The notes under the pieces are model-generated. The model saw nothing but the letters and a program-made list of their open reading frames with translations, searched no databases and was not told the origin of the DNA. Below, piece after piece: positions 42,395 to 51,683 of a stretch of 64,000 nucleotides of DNA (position 1 is the first letter of the stretch; each line of letters begins with the position of its first letter). Position numbers and translations under genes: made by a program. This DNA is from Rhizobium indicum. GTDB taxonomy: Bacteria; Pseudomonadota; Alphaproteobacteria; Rhizobiales; Rhizobiaceae. The stretch covers positions 186,001 to 250,000 of the forward strand of contig NZ_CP054025.1 in NCBI RefSeq assembly GCF_005862305.2. Direction: 5' to 3'.

Positions 42395-43110
42395 GATCTT
42401 CCTCCATGCGATATATCCAGCACAGGATCGGCTTCCGTGCGCCAGCGTATGAACTTCGCCGGCACACCCGCCACGACTGAAAACGGTTCGACATCGGAAA
42501 CAACGACTGCGCCTGCTCCGACGATCGCCCCTTTTCCGATGCTCACGCCGGGAAGAATAGTTGCATTCGTTCCAATATCGGCCCATGCGCCGATGCGAAC
42601 CGGCTTGATTTCGAGATCCGTGCGAATGATCGGCACATCCACCGGCAGTGCGGTGTGGGTCGACCCAAGCACTTTGGCGCCAGGGCCCCAGCCGACACAA
42701 TCCTCGATAACCAGGTCGCGTGCGTCGAAATAGGCCATCGGGCCGATCCAGACATTGTCGCCGATTACGCAAGTGCCGTCGAAGCGTCCCTGGATATAGG
42801 CCTGAGCGCCGATGAACACGCCATTGCCGATTTCAAACGTTTCAGGATGTTTGAAACCGGCGCCGCCCGCAACCTGCAGTCCCGCGCCGCAGCTCCGCGC
42901 GATCGCTTGCCAGATGGCTTTCCGCATCAGTGTATCGACGACACCGTCGCCTGTGGCGAAACGACCGTAAAGGTCTATCAGACCAGCGCGCCCGTATGAT
43001 TGCCTGAGCTCTTCGACCAACCCAGTTTGGTAGCCAGGATCTGCCGGCCTTTCATGGCGACCATGGACCGCCTGCACCAGTCGAGCCTCGCCGGCGCGGT
43101 TAACTGACAT
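42391..43110 (-). CDS. Hexapeptide-repeat acyltransferase
   Basis: 239 residues. The C-terminal two thirds are left-handed beta-helix hexapeptide repeats (IGNGVFIGAQAYIQG, CVIGDNVWIGP, GTNATILPGVSIGKGAIVGAGAVVVSDV, VVAGVPAKFIRWR), the fold of sugar N- and O-acetyltransferases. The start at 43110 has GGAG seven bases upstream and overlaps the preceding gene by 11 bp. It would acylate the amino sugar or the polymer. Distinct from the WbpD-type enzyme at 45234. Confidence 0.87.
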   Translation of the reverse strand: MSVNRAGEARLVQAVHGRHERPADPGYQTGLVEELRQSYGRAGLIDLYGRFATGDGVVDTLMRKAIWQAIARSCGAGLQVAGGAGFKHPETFEIGNGVFIGAQAYIQGRFDGTCVIGDNVWIGPMAYFDARDLVIEDCVGWGPGAKVLGSTHTALPVDVPIIRTDLEIKPVRIGAWADIGTNATILPGVSIGKGAIVGAGAVVVSDVEPFSVVAGVPAKFIRWRTEADPVLDISHGGRS

Positions 43111-44203
43111 AAGCATACTCCAGTGCGGCGGCCACCTGGTCGACGTGTCGTAAAGGCATCTCTGGATAGATCGGCAGCGAGAGGACCTCCCGTGCCGCGG
43201 CTTCCGAGACCGGGAAATCCCCGGCCTGGTAACCAAGGTCGGCATGGGCTTTCTGCAGATGAACAGGGATGGGATAATGGAGCCCGGACGGAATGCCTTC
43301 CGCGCTGAGCAGGCGTTGAAGCCCATCGCGATCACGGCTTCTTATGGCATAGACATGATAGACGTGACGCCGGTCGGCTGCTTCGACAGGGATTGTCAAA
43401 TCCGTCGATCCGGCAAGCAGCGAAGAATAGCGGCGCGCATGACTGCGACGCGCCTCGGTCCAGGCTTCAAGGTGCCGGAGCTTGACACGTAGGATCGCGC
43501 CTTGAATGGCGTCCATGCGATAGTTAAAGCCCTTCAGCAGATGGTGATAGCGCTGCTCCTGGCCCCAGTCTCGCAGCATGCGCATCGTCTTGGCCTGATC
43601 ATCGTCATTGGTAACGACCATACCCCCCTCGCCGCAGGCGCCGAGGTTTTTGCCCGGATAGAAGCTGAAACAGCCGGATAGGCCGATACTGCCGGCGCGG
43701 TGGTCTTTGTATTGCGCGCCATGGGCCTGGCAGGCGTCTTCGATGACGGGTATCCCGTGGCGGTCGGCAATTGCCTTGATCGCGTCCATATCGGCCATTT
43801 GACCGTAGAGATGGACGGGAACAATGGCCTTGGTGCGGGGAGTAATGTTTGCCTCGACCTCCGCCGGATCCATCGTGAGTGTCACGGGCTCAACATCGAC
43901 GAACACGGGTCGTGCGCCCGCGTAGCAGATCGCCGACACGGTTGCGACGAACGTGAATGGCACCGTAATGACCTCATCGCCGGGACCAACGCCCGCCGCA
44001 AGCAGGGCAAGATGCAAGGCACTCGTTCCGGTGTTGACGGCTATCGCATGCTTGACGTTGCAATAGTCGGCGAATTCCTGCTCGAAATGCGCGACCTCGT
44101 CGCCCAATACGTACTGCCCCGAGGCGAGGACGCCGAGCACGGCGGCGTCAATCTCACCCTTGATTGATTGATATTGCGCCTTAATGTCCAGGAACGGGAT
44201 CAT
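43100..44203 (-). CDS. DegT/DnrJ/EryC1/StrS sugar aminotransferase (WlbC/WbpE-like)
   Basis: 367 residues starting MIPFLDIKAQYQSIKGEIDAA, a hallmark of WlbC/WbpE-type enzymes that aminate the 3-keto sugar made by WlbA/WbpB. The PLP lysine is in FSFYPGKNLGACGEGGM, and VNTGTSALHLALLAAGVGPGDEVI and IEDACQAHGA are conserved. The ATG overlaps the stop of the Gfo/Idh gene (ATGA), so the pair is co-translated, in keeping with the known close partnership of the two enzymes. Confidence 0.92.
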   Translation of the reverse strand: MIPFLDIKAQYQSIKGEIDAAVLGVLASGQYVLGDEVAHFEQEFADYCNVKHAIAVNTGTSALHLALLAAGVGPGDEVITVPFTFVATVSAICYAGARPVFVDVEPVTLTMDPAEVEANITPRTKAIVPVHLYGQMADMDAIKAIADRHGIPVIEDACQAHGAQYKDHRAGSIGLSGCFSFYPGKNLGACGEGGMVVTNDDDQAKTMRMLRDWGQEQRYHHLLKGFNYRMDAIQGAILRVKLRHLEAWTEARRSHARRYSSLLAGSTDLTIPVEAADRRHVYHVYAIRSRDRDGLQRLLSAEGIPSGLHYPIPVHLQKAHADLGYQAGDFPVSEAAAREVLSLPIYPEMPLRHVDQVAAALEYAYVS

Positions 44204-45237
44204 GCGATGCGCCTTGCCTCTTCGAGCTCGATGATGCGGCCGCGCTGGGCTAACGACCGGCTTGCTGCTTCCAGAATGCGAACGACGCGCAGGCCGGCAT
44301 GGCCGTCCGTAATGGGCCGCGAATTCTGCTCGATGCACTCGACGAACTGATCCAGTTCGCGTTTCAGTGCTTCGGTCATATCGAGCTTGGGCGCCCACAT
44401 GTCGCCGCTGCGGTAGCCGACCATCATCTGATGCACTTTCTCGCCATAAGCCTGAGAATTGGGGTTCAGCGTGATGCCCTTGTCGTAGACCTTGATTTTT
44501 TCGCTGGGCTCCAGATCGTCGTAGACGACCATCTTGTTGCTGCCACCGATCAGCGTGCGGCGCACCTTGACCGGCGCCAGCCAATTGACGTGGATGTGTG
44601 CGATGAGCTTGCTTTCGAAGAAGAGCGTCAGATAGGCGATGTTTTCCGGCTCGCCGAGTACATGGCTCATGCCTGTCGCTGAAACAGCCACCGGCCTTTC
44701 CTGCACAACATGGTCCAGGATGGAGAGATCATGCACCGCGAGGTCCCAGATGACGCTGACATCATGCTGAAAGAGCCCCAAATTGACCCGAACCGAGTCA
44801 TAATAATACATGTCGCCTAAGCCGTTCTCGACCAGTTCGCGCATCTTGCGGACGGCGCCGGTGTGGACGAAGGTATGATCCACTGCCAGCACGAGGCGTC
44901 GGCGTGTGGCCTCTTCGACCATCCGCGAAGCTTCCTCCGTCGTCGATGCCATCGGCTTTTCGACGAAGACATGCTTTCCGGCCATCATAGCCTGCATTGC
45001 GAGCTTGAAATGGGTGAAGACTGGCGTCGCGATAGCGATGGCATCCACTCTTGGATCGCGCAGCACTTCCTCGAAATCATCGGTGATCGTCACCGCGGGA
45101 TACCGGCTTTTGACAGCCGCCAACCGTTCGACATTGAGATCACAGACAGAAATGAGCTGCGCTCCGGCCGCCTCCGAGATGTTGCGAACCAGATTCGGGC
45201 CCCAATACCCATACCCAACAACAGCGATGCCGATCAT
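44200..45237 (-). CDS. Gfo/Idh/MocA oxidoreductase (WlbA/WbpB-like)
   Basis: 345 residues. IAVVGYGYWGPNLVRNI is the NAD-binding motif and HVFVEKPMA holds the conserved EKP. C-terminal GDMWAPKLDMTEALKRELDQFVECI matches the WlbA/WbpB branch, which oxidises C3 of UDP-N-acetylglucosaminuronate before amination. It lies directly upstream of the WlbC-like aminotransferase. A WbpA-type 6-dehydrogenase is not in the window. The start overlaps the upstream gene by 4 bp. Confidence 0.92.
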   Translation of the reverse strand: MIGIAVVGYGYWGPNLVRNISEAAGAQLISVCDLNVERLAAVKSRYPAVTITDDFEEVLRDPRVDAIAIATPVFTHFKLAMQAMMAGKHVFVEKPMASTTEEASRMVEEATRRRLVLAVDHTFVHTGAVRKMRELVENGLGDMYYYDSVRVNLGLFQHDVSVIWDLAVHDLSILDHVVQERPVAVSATGMSHVLGEPENIAYLTLFFESKLIAHIHVNWLAPVKVRRTLIGGSNKMVVYDDLEPSEKIKVYDKGITLNPNSQAYGEKVHQMMVGYRSGDMWAPKLDMTEALKRELDQFVECIEQNSRPITDGHAGLRVVRILEAASRSLAQRGRIIELEEARRIA

Positions 45238-45740
45238 TTCATTCCTCCCAACGCGTGCATGTCGACTGGCCCGTCATTAACGCGACCGATCATCCTGGCC
45301 GGAACGCCAGCGACAATGGCGCCATCGGGCACATCCTTTGTTACAACCGCTCCAGCGCCGACCTGCGCAGCCTCTCCGATCGTGACGCCAGGCAGAATGG
45401 TGGCGTTGCTGCCGATCGACGCATGGCGCTTGACCAGGGTCGGGACGACAATCCAGTCGGCCTCCGTCTGAAGGCTGCTATCCGGATTGACGGCGCGCGG
45501 GTATATGTCATTCGTAAACATGACCCCGTGGCCTATGAAAACGCCGTCTTCCAGCGTCACGCCCTCACAGAGGAAGGAATGGCTGGAGATCTTGCAGCTT
45601 TTTCCGACTAGGACGTTTTTCTGAATCTCAACGAAGGTGCCGATGCGCGTTCCGGCACCGATCGTACAACCGTAAAGATTCACGAGGTCCGGATGGTGGA
45701 TAATGGTGCCGTCATCCAGCTTGACGTTTGATGCAATCAT
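45234..45740 (-). CDS. Hexapeptide acetyltransferase (WlbB/WbpD-like)
   Basis: 168 residues of left-handed beta-helix repeats (LYGCTIGAGTRIGTFVEIQ, VLVGKSCKISSHSFLCEGVTLED) with FIGHGVMFTNDIYPRAVN, the signature of WlbB/WbpD enzymes that N-acetylate the 3-amino group. First gene of the operon that also carries WlbA-like and WlbC-like enzymes, which supports a 2,3-diacetamido or 3-acetamido sugar in the polymer. I chose the ATG at 45740; an upstream extension to 45821 has no family resemblance. Confidence 0.9.
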   Translation of the reverse strand: MIASNVKLDDGTIIHHPDLVNLYGCTIGAGTRIGTFVEIQKNVLVGKSCKISSHSFLCEGVTLEDGVFIGHGVMFTNDIYPRAVNPDSSLQTEADWIVVPTLVKRHASIGSNATILPGVTIGEAAQVGAGAVVTKDVPDGAIVAGVPARMIGRVNDGPVDMHALGGMK

Positions 45741-46292
45741 CCCTGCAAAACCCCTAACTCTTGAACAGGTCCAGACTTTCAGTTGAAACCAACAATCGCC
45801 TAATTGCACCCAAGGTTTCACACCGACAGGACTAATATTTTTCTACATCCCAAAGAGAATTGTTTTCTGCATCTGAGTAAAGAAACAAAACGTTTAAGGT
45901 TATTCACCTAAAGGCGTATCTACTTATGATGACTTACGCCCATGTTCATACATAGACCAACGTTGGTGGCGGGCTCACCTACCGCATCCGTTGCCGGTCC
46001 TACGCCGGAGACTGCGATTGTTTCCATGCATTTAGTGGCCCGTCGCAAAGCACGGTGTAACGATGAAGTTTATTCAGCAATCTATCTAGTAACACTCAAG
46101 ACTACTTCAGATTTATCTTTCTATTTCCGGCTTACAATGGAAGTTGCGCGCTACTTAGCCTATATTAGCTACTGTAACGCTCCGCGAATTGTGGTATTCG
46201 ATTCCTACTTTAGAGTTTCCTAAACCCCCGTATTGAGAGGGGTCGGTACTCGGGTCGTAGTTGAGCGTAACGTGTTAGGGGAGGGTGAAGCT
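45741..46292. other. AT-rich divergent promoter region
   Basis: No gene that I can support; it separates the leftward nucleotide-sugar operon from the rightward LuxR-type regulator. It is markedly AT-rich between about 45840 and 46210. Just before the regulator an ACCCCC...GGGGT inverted pair occurs near 46223-46242. Confidence 0.4.
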
Positions 46293-47069
46293 GTGAATTC
46301 AGCACTTATATCGAATTTGGACCTCAGGCAGGAGAACGTAGCTCTTCCCCTCAGGATAGATAATCCGAACACATCTGCCGTGCCGGGAAGACACACGCAT
46401 TCTCTTGTCATTCTCGATAATCGTGAGCTCGATCGTCAATGCCTGGCGCAATGCATGGCTGCCCAAAAAGCGGATTTGCAGATTCTGGCTTTTGGATCAA
46501 TTGAGGAGTGGAAGCAGAAGCGCGACGAATATCCTCCGCTTTCGGCAATCCTCTTGAACGTCGGCGGCAAAAAGATCGATGAACCGACCGTTTCGGAGCA
46601 AATCCGGAAGCTTTCGTCGGAATTCGCATCGACGCCACTCATCGTATTGGCCGATAGCGACGATTTCGGTCAAATCGTTAGGGCACTTGAGTACGGAGCC
46701 AAAGGGTTCATACCCGCCTCAGTCAGCGTCAGCGTCTGTATGGAGCTGATCGCGCTGTCGGTGGCAGGAGGAATTTTTGTGCCTGCAAGCGCCCTGTTTG
46801 CCATGCGTCACTTGCTGGACTCGAGCAATTCGACCGCACGCCCGCTATCCGGCATATTCACGGATCGTCAGGTCGAAGTCGTGGAGGCGCTCCGACGCGG
46901 AAAGGCAAACAAAATTATCGCTTATGAGCTCAACCTGCGAGAAAGCACTGTAAAGGTGCATGTTCGCAATATTATGAAAAAGGTCAAAGCGACGAACAGA
47001 ACGGAAGTCGTGTTCAAGCTCAACGATCTTTTTCTTTCGGGCGGCTCTGCGACAAACAGCCTGTGCTGA
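46293..47069 (+). CDS. LuxR/NarL-type regulator with a receiver-like domain lacking the phospho-aspartate
   Basis: 258 residues. The N-terminal ~40 residues precede a receiver-like fold (SLVILDNRELDRQCLAQCM...SAILLNVGG...TPLIVLADSDD...ALEYGAKGFIPASV). At the expected phosphorylation site the residue is Asn89 (LLNV) in place of Asp. The C-terminal NarL/LuxR helix-turn-helix is complete (LSGIFTDRQVEVVEALRRGKANKIIAYELNLRESTVKVHVRNIMKKV). GTG at 46293 follows GGGGAGGG. Its place between two polysaccharide operons suggests a local, phosphorylation-independent regulator. Confidence 0.87.
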   Translation: MNSALISNLDLRQENVALPLRIDNPNTSAVPGRHTHSLVILDNRELDRQCLAQCMAAQKADLQILAFGSIEEWKQKRDEYPPLSAILLNVGGKKIDEPTVSEQIRKLSSEFASTPLIVLADSDDFGQIVRALEYGAKGFIPASVSVSVCMELIALSVAGGIFVPASALFAMRHLLDSSNSTARPLSGIFTDRQVEVVEALRRGKANKIIAYELNLRESTVKVHVRNIMKKVKATNRTEVVFKLNDLFLSGGSATNSLC

Positions 47070-47127
47070 TGCGGTCGGCCGATCAGATCTTGGATCGCAT
47101 CAGGAGCGCATTCTCGCTCTAAACATC

Positions 47128-47159
47128 CTCGGTGGCTGCACGGCAAATACGCCACCGAG
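47128..47159. terminator. Hairpin between convergent genes
   Basis: CTCGGTGGC and GCCACCGAG, a perfect 9-bp stem with a 14-base loop, 59 bp after the LuxR-type gene. No strong T-run. Confidence 0.45.
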
Positions 47160-47180
47160 TCCGGGATTGCATCTTCAGCC

Positions 47181-47218
47181 TCACCTGGAAAGTTTGTCAT
47201 GCACGCCTCTCCAGGTGA
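47181..47218. terminator. Second hairpin between convergent genes
   Basis: TCACCTGGA and TCCAGGTGA, a perfect 9-bp stem with a 20-base loop, 30 bp beyond the end of the leftward glycosyltransferase gene. A weak bidirectional terminator or a processing site. Confidence 0.4.
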
Positions 47219-47247
47219 GACTGTCTGCATGTGCAATTTTCCCACAG

Positions 47248-49089
47248 CTAATTGCCGGTGCCCATAGGAAGCCTGGAAAGCGCTGTTCGGATCCTGCGCA
47301 ACGGGCCTCTCTGCGAATGGGGGACCAGACCCCGCGCAAGATGCCAGAAATATCGGAACTCAGGCAGCGGCGGTACATTCGGCCGCAGGCCATTCAGGCG
47401 CAGTCTGACCATCAGGCCATCGACGCCTGAATATAGTCGCAGACGCCAACCAGCATCACGTTTGAAGTGTAGAAATGTTACTTTCTCGCCAGCGTTGCTT
47501 CCGCCGACGGGAGCGCGACGAAGAACATTTGCAAGATCTGGCTGCTGACAGCGCTCAAGAATATCGGAGAACCATGCAAGCCAATCGGAATCGCTCCGAT
47601 CGGGAATCTGATGAATGCTTTTTCGATCCCTGCCATACCGTCCCGACACGACCCCATCGCCTGAGCCACCGAGTTGCGCGATGACGAGGCGCGCGCGCCT
47701 GAATTCGTCGTGGGATAGAGATGGATAGAAATCTTGCAGCCTCCGCGCCCGCTCAAACTGGCCTCTGCAGATCAAAGCGAGAAGGAAGTACGCCCACTCG
47801 GCCGGATCCGGGGTGAGTGCCCCATATTCGGTCATGGTCACCTTGACCAGATCCACCAGAAGGTCATAGGCGCGATCGGCGTCGCCCTCCTGCAATGCAC
47901 AGATGGCAAGGCGGAATTTGGCTTCGGGCAGGTAGGATACATAGTCCAGGCAGCGCGCGTAGCACTGCTTGGCTTCCTCCACCCTGCCCTGCTCGAGAAG
48001 CAGGTCGCCCTGCTTCAGCAAAGCGCGATCGCTCGCTTCCCCCACGACATGGACGCTCTCTTGCTTGGAGATCCGCTGGACCTTTGTAAGATCGCCGAAG
48101 GGGCCGGACTGGATGATCTTTTCGCCGAACTGCAGGCCTTTGTTCAGCATGAACCACTGATATATTTGCGGCCTGTGGCTCAGTGTATGACACGCATGGA
48201 TCAAACTGTAACCGGCTGTCGTGATACGCCGTATTTCGTCGGGATGGGCAAAAAGGTAATCTAGTCGCTCGACGACGTTGTGGCCGTCAACAAAGACACA
48301 GTTTTCCATGTCGACAAAGCCGGCTGCCTCCACTGCTGCCGTGCGTTCGGTCACGAGACAGGCATTTGCCCCGGGAATCTCGAAGTGCTTGCGTACGACC
48401 TCGCCGCCCATAGTGCCGCATGTGGGGACGATGAGGCTCGCGTTGAGCGCGCGCGCATAAGCCTCTCCAGACAGGAGCTGGGAAGCTAGCTTGCTCTCAT
48501 AGGCGTGTTGCGGCGAGACCAGGCAGGGGTAACGGTCGCGGATCATCGGAAAGACCGTCTGTCGCCAGGGATAAAGGCCGTAGGCCTGACCTGTGAGCAT
48601 GGCCGGGATGACCTTTTGCTGGCCATAGTCGTGGTAGACTTCGGGATCGATGAAATTTGGCCAGACGAACAGATTCTCCTTCACCGCCGGCATATATTCC
48701 GGAGTCATCGTTGCGATCGCGAAATACGTCTCGATGCCCCACTGCTCCATATCGGAAAGGAAGCCCGCGCGTCGATCGCACCATGCGTCGGCGTTATGAA
48801 GGCCAAGCTTCGGAACGGCGATATGGGTATTGGTGTTGGTGATTTTTATCCGACGCGACCCATGCGACCGATAACCGCTTTCAAACAGCGTCAGATCCGG
48901 CTCGTACCTGTCGCATATCTCTGCATAGTCGCAGTCGCGGTTAATGACGACGACATCGAAATGTGTTGCGAGGCATTTGACCTGCTGCTGCATGTGCAGC
49001 AGCAGGTAACCGGCCGCGGTCGCATTGGGCTGATGGTCCCATTGAAAAAAAACGAGCCGCGGTTTTCGATCATTAACGTTGCTATTCAT
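47248..49089 (-). CDS. Glycosyltransferase-like protein with C-terminal TPR-like region
   Basis: 613 residues starting MNSNVNDRKPRLVFFQWDHQPNATAAGYLL. The N-terminal ~370 residues resemble a GT-B/CgeB-like glycosyltransferase (HFDVVVINRDCDYAEICDRYEPDL, TRTAAVEAAGFVDMENCVFVDGHNVVERLDYLFAHPDEIRRI, ending AGYSLIHACHTLSHR). Residues ~400-520 form TPR-like helices (ALLKQGDLLLEQGRVEEAKQCYARCL). The donor is unknown. The ATG at 49089 lies 4 bp after the stop of the UDP-xylose synthase gene, so they are one operon. Confidence 0.8.
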   Translation of the reverse strand: MNSNVNDRKPRLVFFQWDHQPNATAAGYLLLHMQQQVKCLATHFDVVVINRDCDYAEICDRYEPDLTLFESGYRSHGSRRIKITNTNTHIAVPKLGLHNADAWCDRRAGFLSDMEQWGIETYFAIATMTPEYMPAVKENLFVWPNFIDPEVYHDYGQQKVIPAMLTGQAYGLYPWRQTVFPMIRDRYPCLVSPQHAYESKLASQLLSGEAYARALNASLIVPTCGTMGGEVVRKHFEIPGANACLVTERTAAVEAAGFVDMENCVFVDGHNVVERLDYLFAHPDEIRRITTAGYSLIHACHTLSHRPQIYQWFMLNKGLQFGEKIIQSGPFGDLTKVQRISKQESVHVVGEASDRALLKQGDLLLEQGRVEEAKQCYARCLDYVSYLPEAKFRLAICALQEGDADRAYDLLVDLVKVTMTEYGALTPDPAEWAYFLLALICRGQFERARRLQDFYPSLSHDEFRRARLVIAQLGGSGDGVVSGRYGRDRKSIHQIPDRSDSDWLAWFSDILERCQQPDLANVLRRAPVGGSNAGEKVTFLHFKRDAGWRLRLYSGVDGLMVRLRLNGLRPNVPPLPEFRYFWHLARGLVPHSQRGPLRRIRTALSRLPMGTGN

Positions 49090-49093
49090 GTCC

Positions 49094-50137
49094 CTATCGA
49101 ATGGCTTCAGGAGCAGTGAGTTCGACGTTCGCGGACGCCAGATGCGGATAAGCCTCTTGCGAGGACTTGGCGCTGGGCCAGTTCCTTGCGCCGCCGGAAA
49201 GCTTCCACTCGAAATAAGCGATCGTTCTCTCAAGCCCCTCACGAAGGTTCACCTTCGGCTGCCAGCCCAGTTGTTGCGTTGCGCGGCTGATATCGGGCTT
49301 GCGCTGTGTCGGATCGTCAACTGGCAGATCCTTGAAGACGATGCCGGACTTCGATCCGGTCATTTCGACCACCATTTCCGCCAATTCACGGACCTGGAAT
49401 TCTCCGGGGTTGCCGAGATTGATGGGCCCCGTGACCCCAGCGGGCGCGCCCATCAGACGGATAAAGCCGTCGATCAGGTCGTCTACATAGCAGAACGATC
49501 GTGTTTGCCTGCCGTTGCCAAAGATGGTGATCGGCTCGTTTCGAAGCGCCTGAACGATGAAATTGGAGACGACACGGCCGTCATTGGTCTGCATGCGCGG
49601 ACCGTAGGTATTGAAGATCCGCGCCACCCGGATTTCCACGCCATATTGACGATGATAGTCGAAGAACAGCGTCTCGGCGCACCGCTTGCCTTCGTCATAG
49701 CATGCCCGCGGTCCTATGGGATTGACGCTGCCTCGATACTCCTCGGGTTGAGGGTGGACTGCCGGATCGCCATAAACTTCGCTTGTGGATGCCTGGAAGA
49801 TCTTCGCCTTGGTGCGTTTTGCCAAGCCGAGCATATTGATGGCCCCGTGTACATTGGTCTTCACGGTCTGCACGGGGTCGTGCTGATAGTGGACCGGAGA
49901 TGCCGGACAGGCGAGGTTGTAAATCTCGTCGACCTCCACATAGAGCGGGAAGGTAATGTCATGGCGGAGCACCTCGAAGCGAGGATCGTCAAGAAGATGC
50001 AGCACATTGTCGCGCGAACCGGTGTAGTAATTGTCCACGCAGAGGACGTCATTGCCCTCTCGCAAAAGCCTTTCGCACAGGAATGATCCCAAAAACCCGG
50101 TGCCGCCGGTTACCATAATTCGCTTTTGTCCGTGCAT
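49094..50137 (-). CDS. UDP-glucuronate decarboxylase (UDP-xylose synthase)
   Basis: 347 residues. Strong signatures of [82 protein letters not shown] (YxxxK active site) and [10 protein letters not shown]. It converts UDP-glucuronate to UDP-xylose, predicting xylose or a derivative in the polymer. It sits between the priming transferase and the glycosyltransferase genes on the same strand. Confidence 0.95.
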   Translation of the reverse strand: MHGQKRIMVTGGTGFLGSFLCERLLREGNDVLCVDNYYTGSRDNVLHLLDDPRFEVLRHDITFPLYVEVDEIYNLACPASPVHYQHDPVQTVKTNVHGAINMLGLAKRTKAKIFQASTSEVYGDPAVHPQPEEYRGSVNPIGPRACYDEGKRCAETLFFDYHRQYGVEIRVARIFNTYGPRMQTNDGRVVSNFIVQALRNEPITIFGNGRQTRSFCYVDDLIDGFIRLMGAPAGVTGPINLGNPGEFQVRELAEMVVEMTGSKSGIVFKDLPVDDPTQRKPDISRATQQLGWQPKVNLREGLERTIAYFEWKLSGGARNWPSAKSSQEAYPHLASANVELTAPEAIR

Positions 50138-50182
50138 TGGTATGCTCCGTTGTTGATGGTTGCCTCGCGGAAGCGAGGATGG

Positions 50183-51676
50183 TCAGTAGGCTCCCCTGCG
50201 TTTGAAGACCGCAGGGATTGTGCTGAGAATAATTTGGCAGTCGAACCACAGAGACCGGTTGTCGATGTAGAACTCGTCGAGTTGCTGCTGCAGTTCGATA
50301 TCCGCATTGCTTCGTTCGGATATCTGCCAGAGGCCCGTCAGCCCCGGCGTTACCGAACGCCGCTTGTCACGAAATTCGCTATCCATCGCTGAGAGGTGAT
50401 ATTCTGGAAACGGACGCGGTCCGACGAAGGCCATATCCCCTGCAATGATGTTCACCAGTTGCGGGAGCTCGTCGATGCTCGAAGCGCGCAGCATATGTCC
50501 TATAACCGGAAGGATGCGCGGATCGTCCTTGAGCTTGAAGTGACTCAACCACTCGGCGCGCATGTTAGGGTCGTCTCGGAATAGTGCTTCAAGGCGCTGT
50601 TCTGCATCCTGGTACATCGTCCTCAATTTCAGGACGTGCACCGGCTTACCGGACAGCCCTTCCCTGGTATGCCGGAAGAAGACGGGGCCTGGATCGATGG
50701 CATAGATTGCGGCCGCTGCAATCGCGATGAATGGCGCGACCACGATTGTTGCAGGGATGGCGATTGCGAGATCGAGGATCCGGCGAACCAGGTCCGAGTT
50801 CACTGAACTCCTACTGTTGGTGAGGCGAATACCGATTTCTCCGCCGACATCCGCAGGTCGCAATCCGCTTACCTTGAGGCTCGGCGTATCGGACAGCAAA
50901 ATGACTTCGGCGAACTTCCGACGCATAGCCGCCAAATCGGGTGCAAGCGCGCCTCTGTCGCCCGCAATCACGGCAATGGATGGCCCGCCGTCGGGCAATG
51001 CCTCCAAACTATCGGGGGAAATGGCCTCCGGCCTGATGCCATACTGCCAGTGGTTCTTGAAATGGGCCACGAGAGCGGGAGTAAGGTTGCCTCCCCCTAT
51101 GACAACCGCGCGCTCCCCCCAGACTCCAAGTTTCCAGCACAGGCCCTGTGCAAGCCAATGCACAAATGGCTGAACAATCAGCCCGAGAGCGAGGAACCCA
51201 ATGACGGCAAGCAGCAGTCGTTCCCCCTCCGGCAGGATAATTGCTCCAAACGCCGCCAGGACAGCCACCTTGACGGCAGCTACAGTGCGCCGCCGCAGAT
51301 GTTCGTGATCATGCAACCGATATCCAGGATAGAGGCCGGCCGATGCGTAAAGAATAATCGCGGCGAGTGCTGCGATCGTGAACGTACGCGCCGCCAGCGT
51401 GCCCTCCAAACCACTGGGGAAAAAGGACAGGACAACAAAATAAGCAACCAAATAGCTTGCAATGTCGCCGGCGACCAGCAAGGACGAAGTTGCAAGCCGA
51501 GGAAGCCGGCGCTGTAGTGCGGCGGGCATATTCAGCCCTGCCCGGTCAAAGGGATCGGCGGTCTTAGCTGCTATGGGCGGCACGGAACCTGCCGCAATCG
51601 CCCGCGAGGTCATGTCATTTGATGTGGCTGCCTTCGACGGACCCGGTGTCATTGCTGGCGACGCAAATAAGGACAT
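50183..51676 (-). CDS. Polyprenyl-phosphate glycosyl-1-phosphate transferase (ExoY/WbaP/WcaJ-type)
   Basis: 497 residues. Several N-terminal membrane segments (around 55-180) are followed by a CoA-binding-like region and the C-terminal catalytic domain: RRILDLAIAIPATIVVAPFIAI, DPGPVFFRHTREGLSGKPVHVLKLRTMYQDAE, LRASSIDELPQLVNIIAGDMAFVGPRP and SVTPGLTGLWQISERSN. It loads the first sugar-phosphate onto undecaprenyl phosphate at the membrane. The long form with N-terminal domains is like WcaJ/WbaP; ExoY itself is shorter. Confidence 0.94.
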   Translation of the reverse strand: MSLFASPAMTPGPSKAATSNDMTSRAIAAGSVPPIAAKTADPFDRAGLNMPAALQRRLPRLATSSLLVAGDIASYLVAYFVVLSFFPSGLEGTLAARTFTIAALAAIILYASAGLYPGYRLHDHEHLRRRTVAAVKVAVLAAFGAIILPEGERLLLAVIGFLALGLIVQPFVHWLAQGLCWKLGVWGERAVVIGGGNLTPALVAHFKNHWQYGIRPEAISPDSLEALPDGGPSIAVIAGDRGALAPDLAAMRRKFAEVILLSDTPSLKVSGLRPADVGGEIGIRLTNSRSSVNSDLVRRILDLAIAIPATIVVAPFIAIAAAAIYAIDPGPVFFRHTREGLSGKPVHVLKLRTMYQDAEQRLEALFRDDPNMRAEWLSHFKLKDDPRILPVIGHMLRASSIDELPQLVNIIAGDMAFVGPRPFPEYHLSAMDSEFRDKRRSVTPGLTGLWQISERSNADIELQQQLDEFYIDNRSLWFDCQIILSTIPAVFKRRGAY

Positions 51677-51683
51677 GATGGCT

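Noticed and set aside
45942..46223. Open frame of 93 codons in the AT-rich region before the LuxR-type gene
   Set aside because: No convincing start signal or family resemblance, and the region is best read as a divergent promoter.
46223..46242. CCCC/GGGG pair before the LuxR-type gene as a terminator or operator
   Set aside because: The stem is short and low in complexity; not enough support for a feature.
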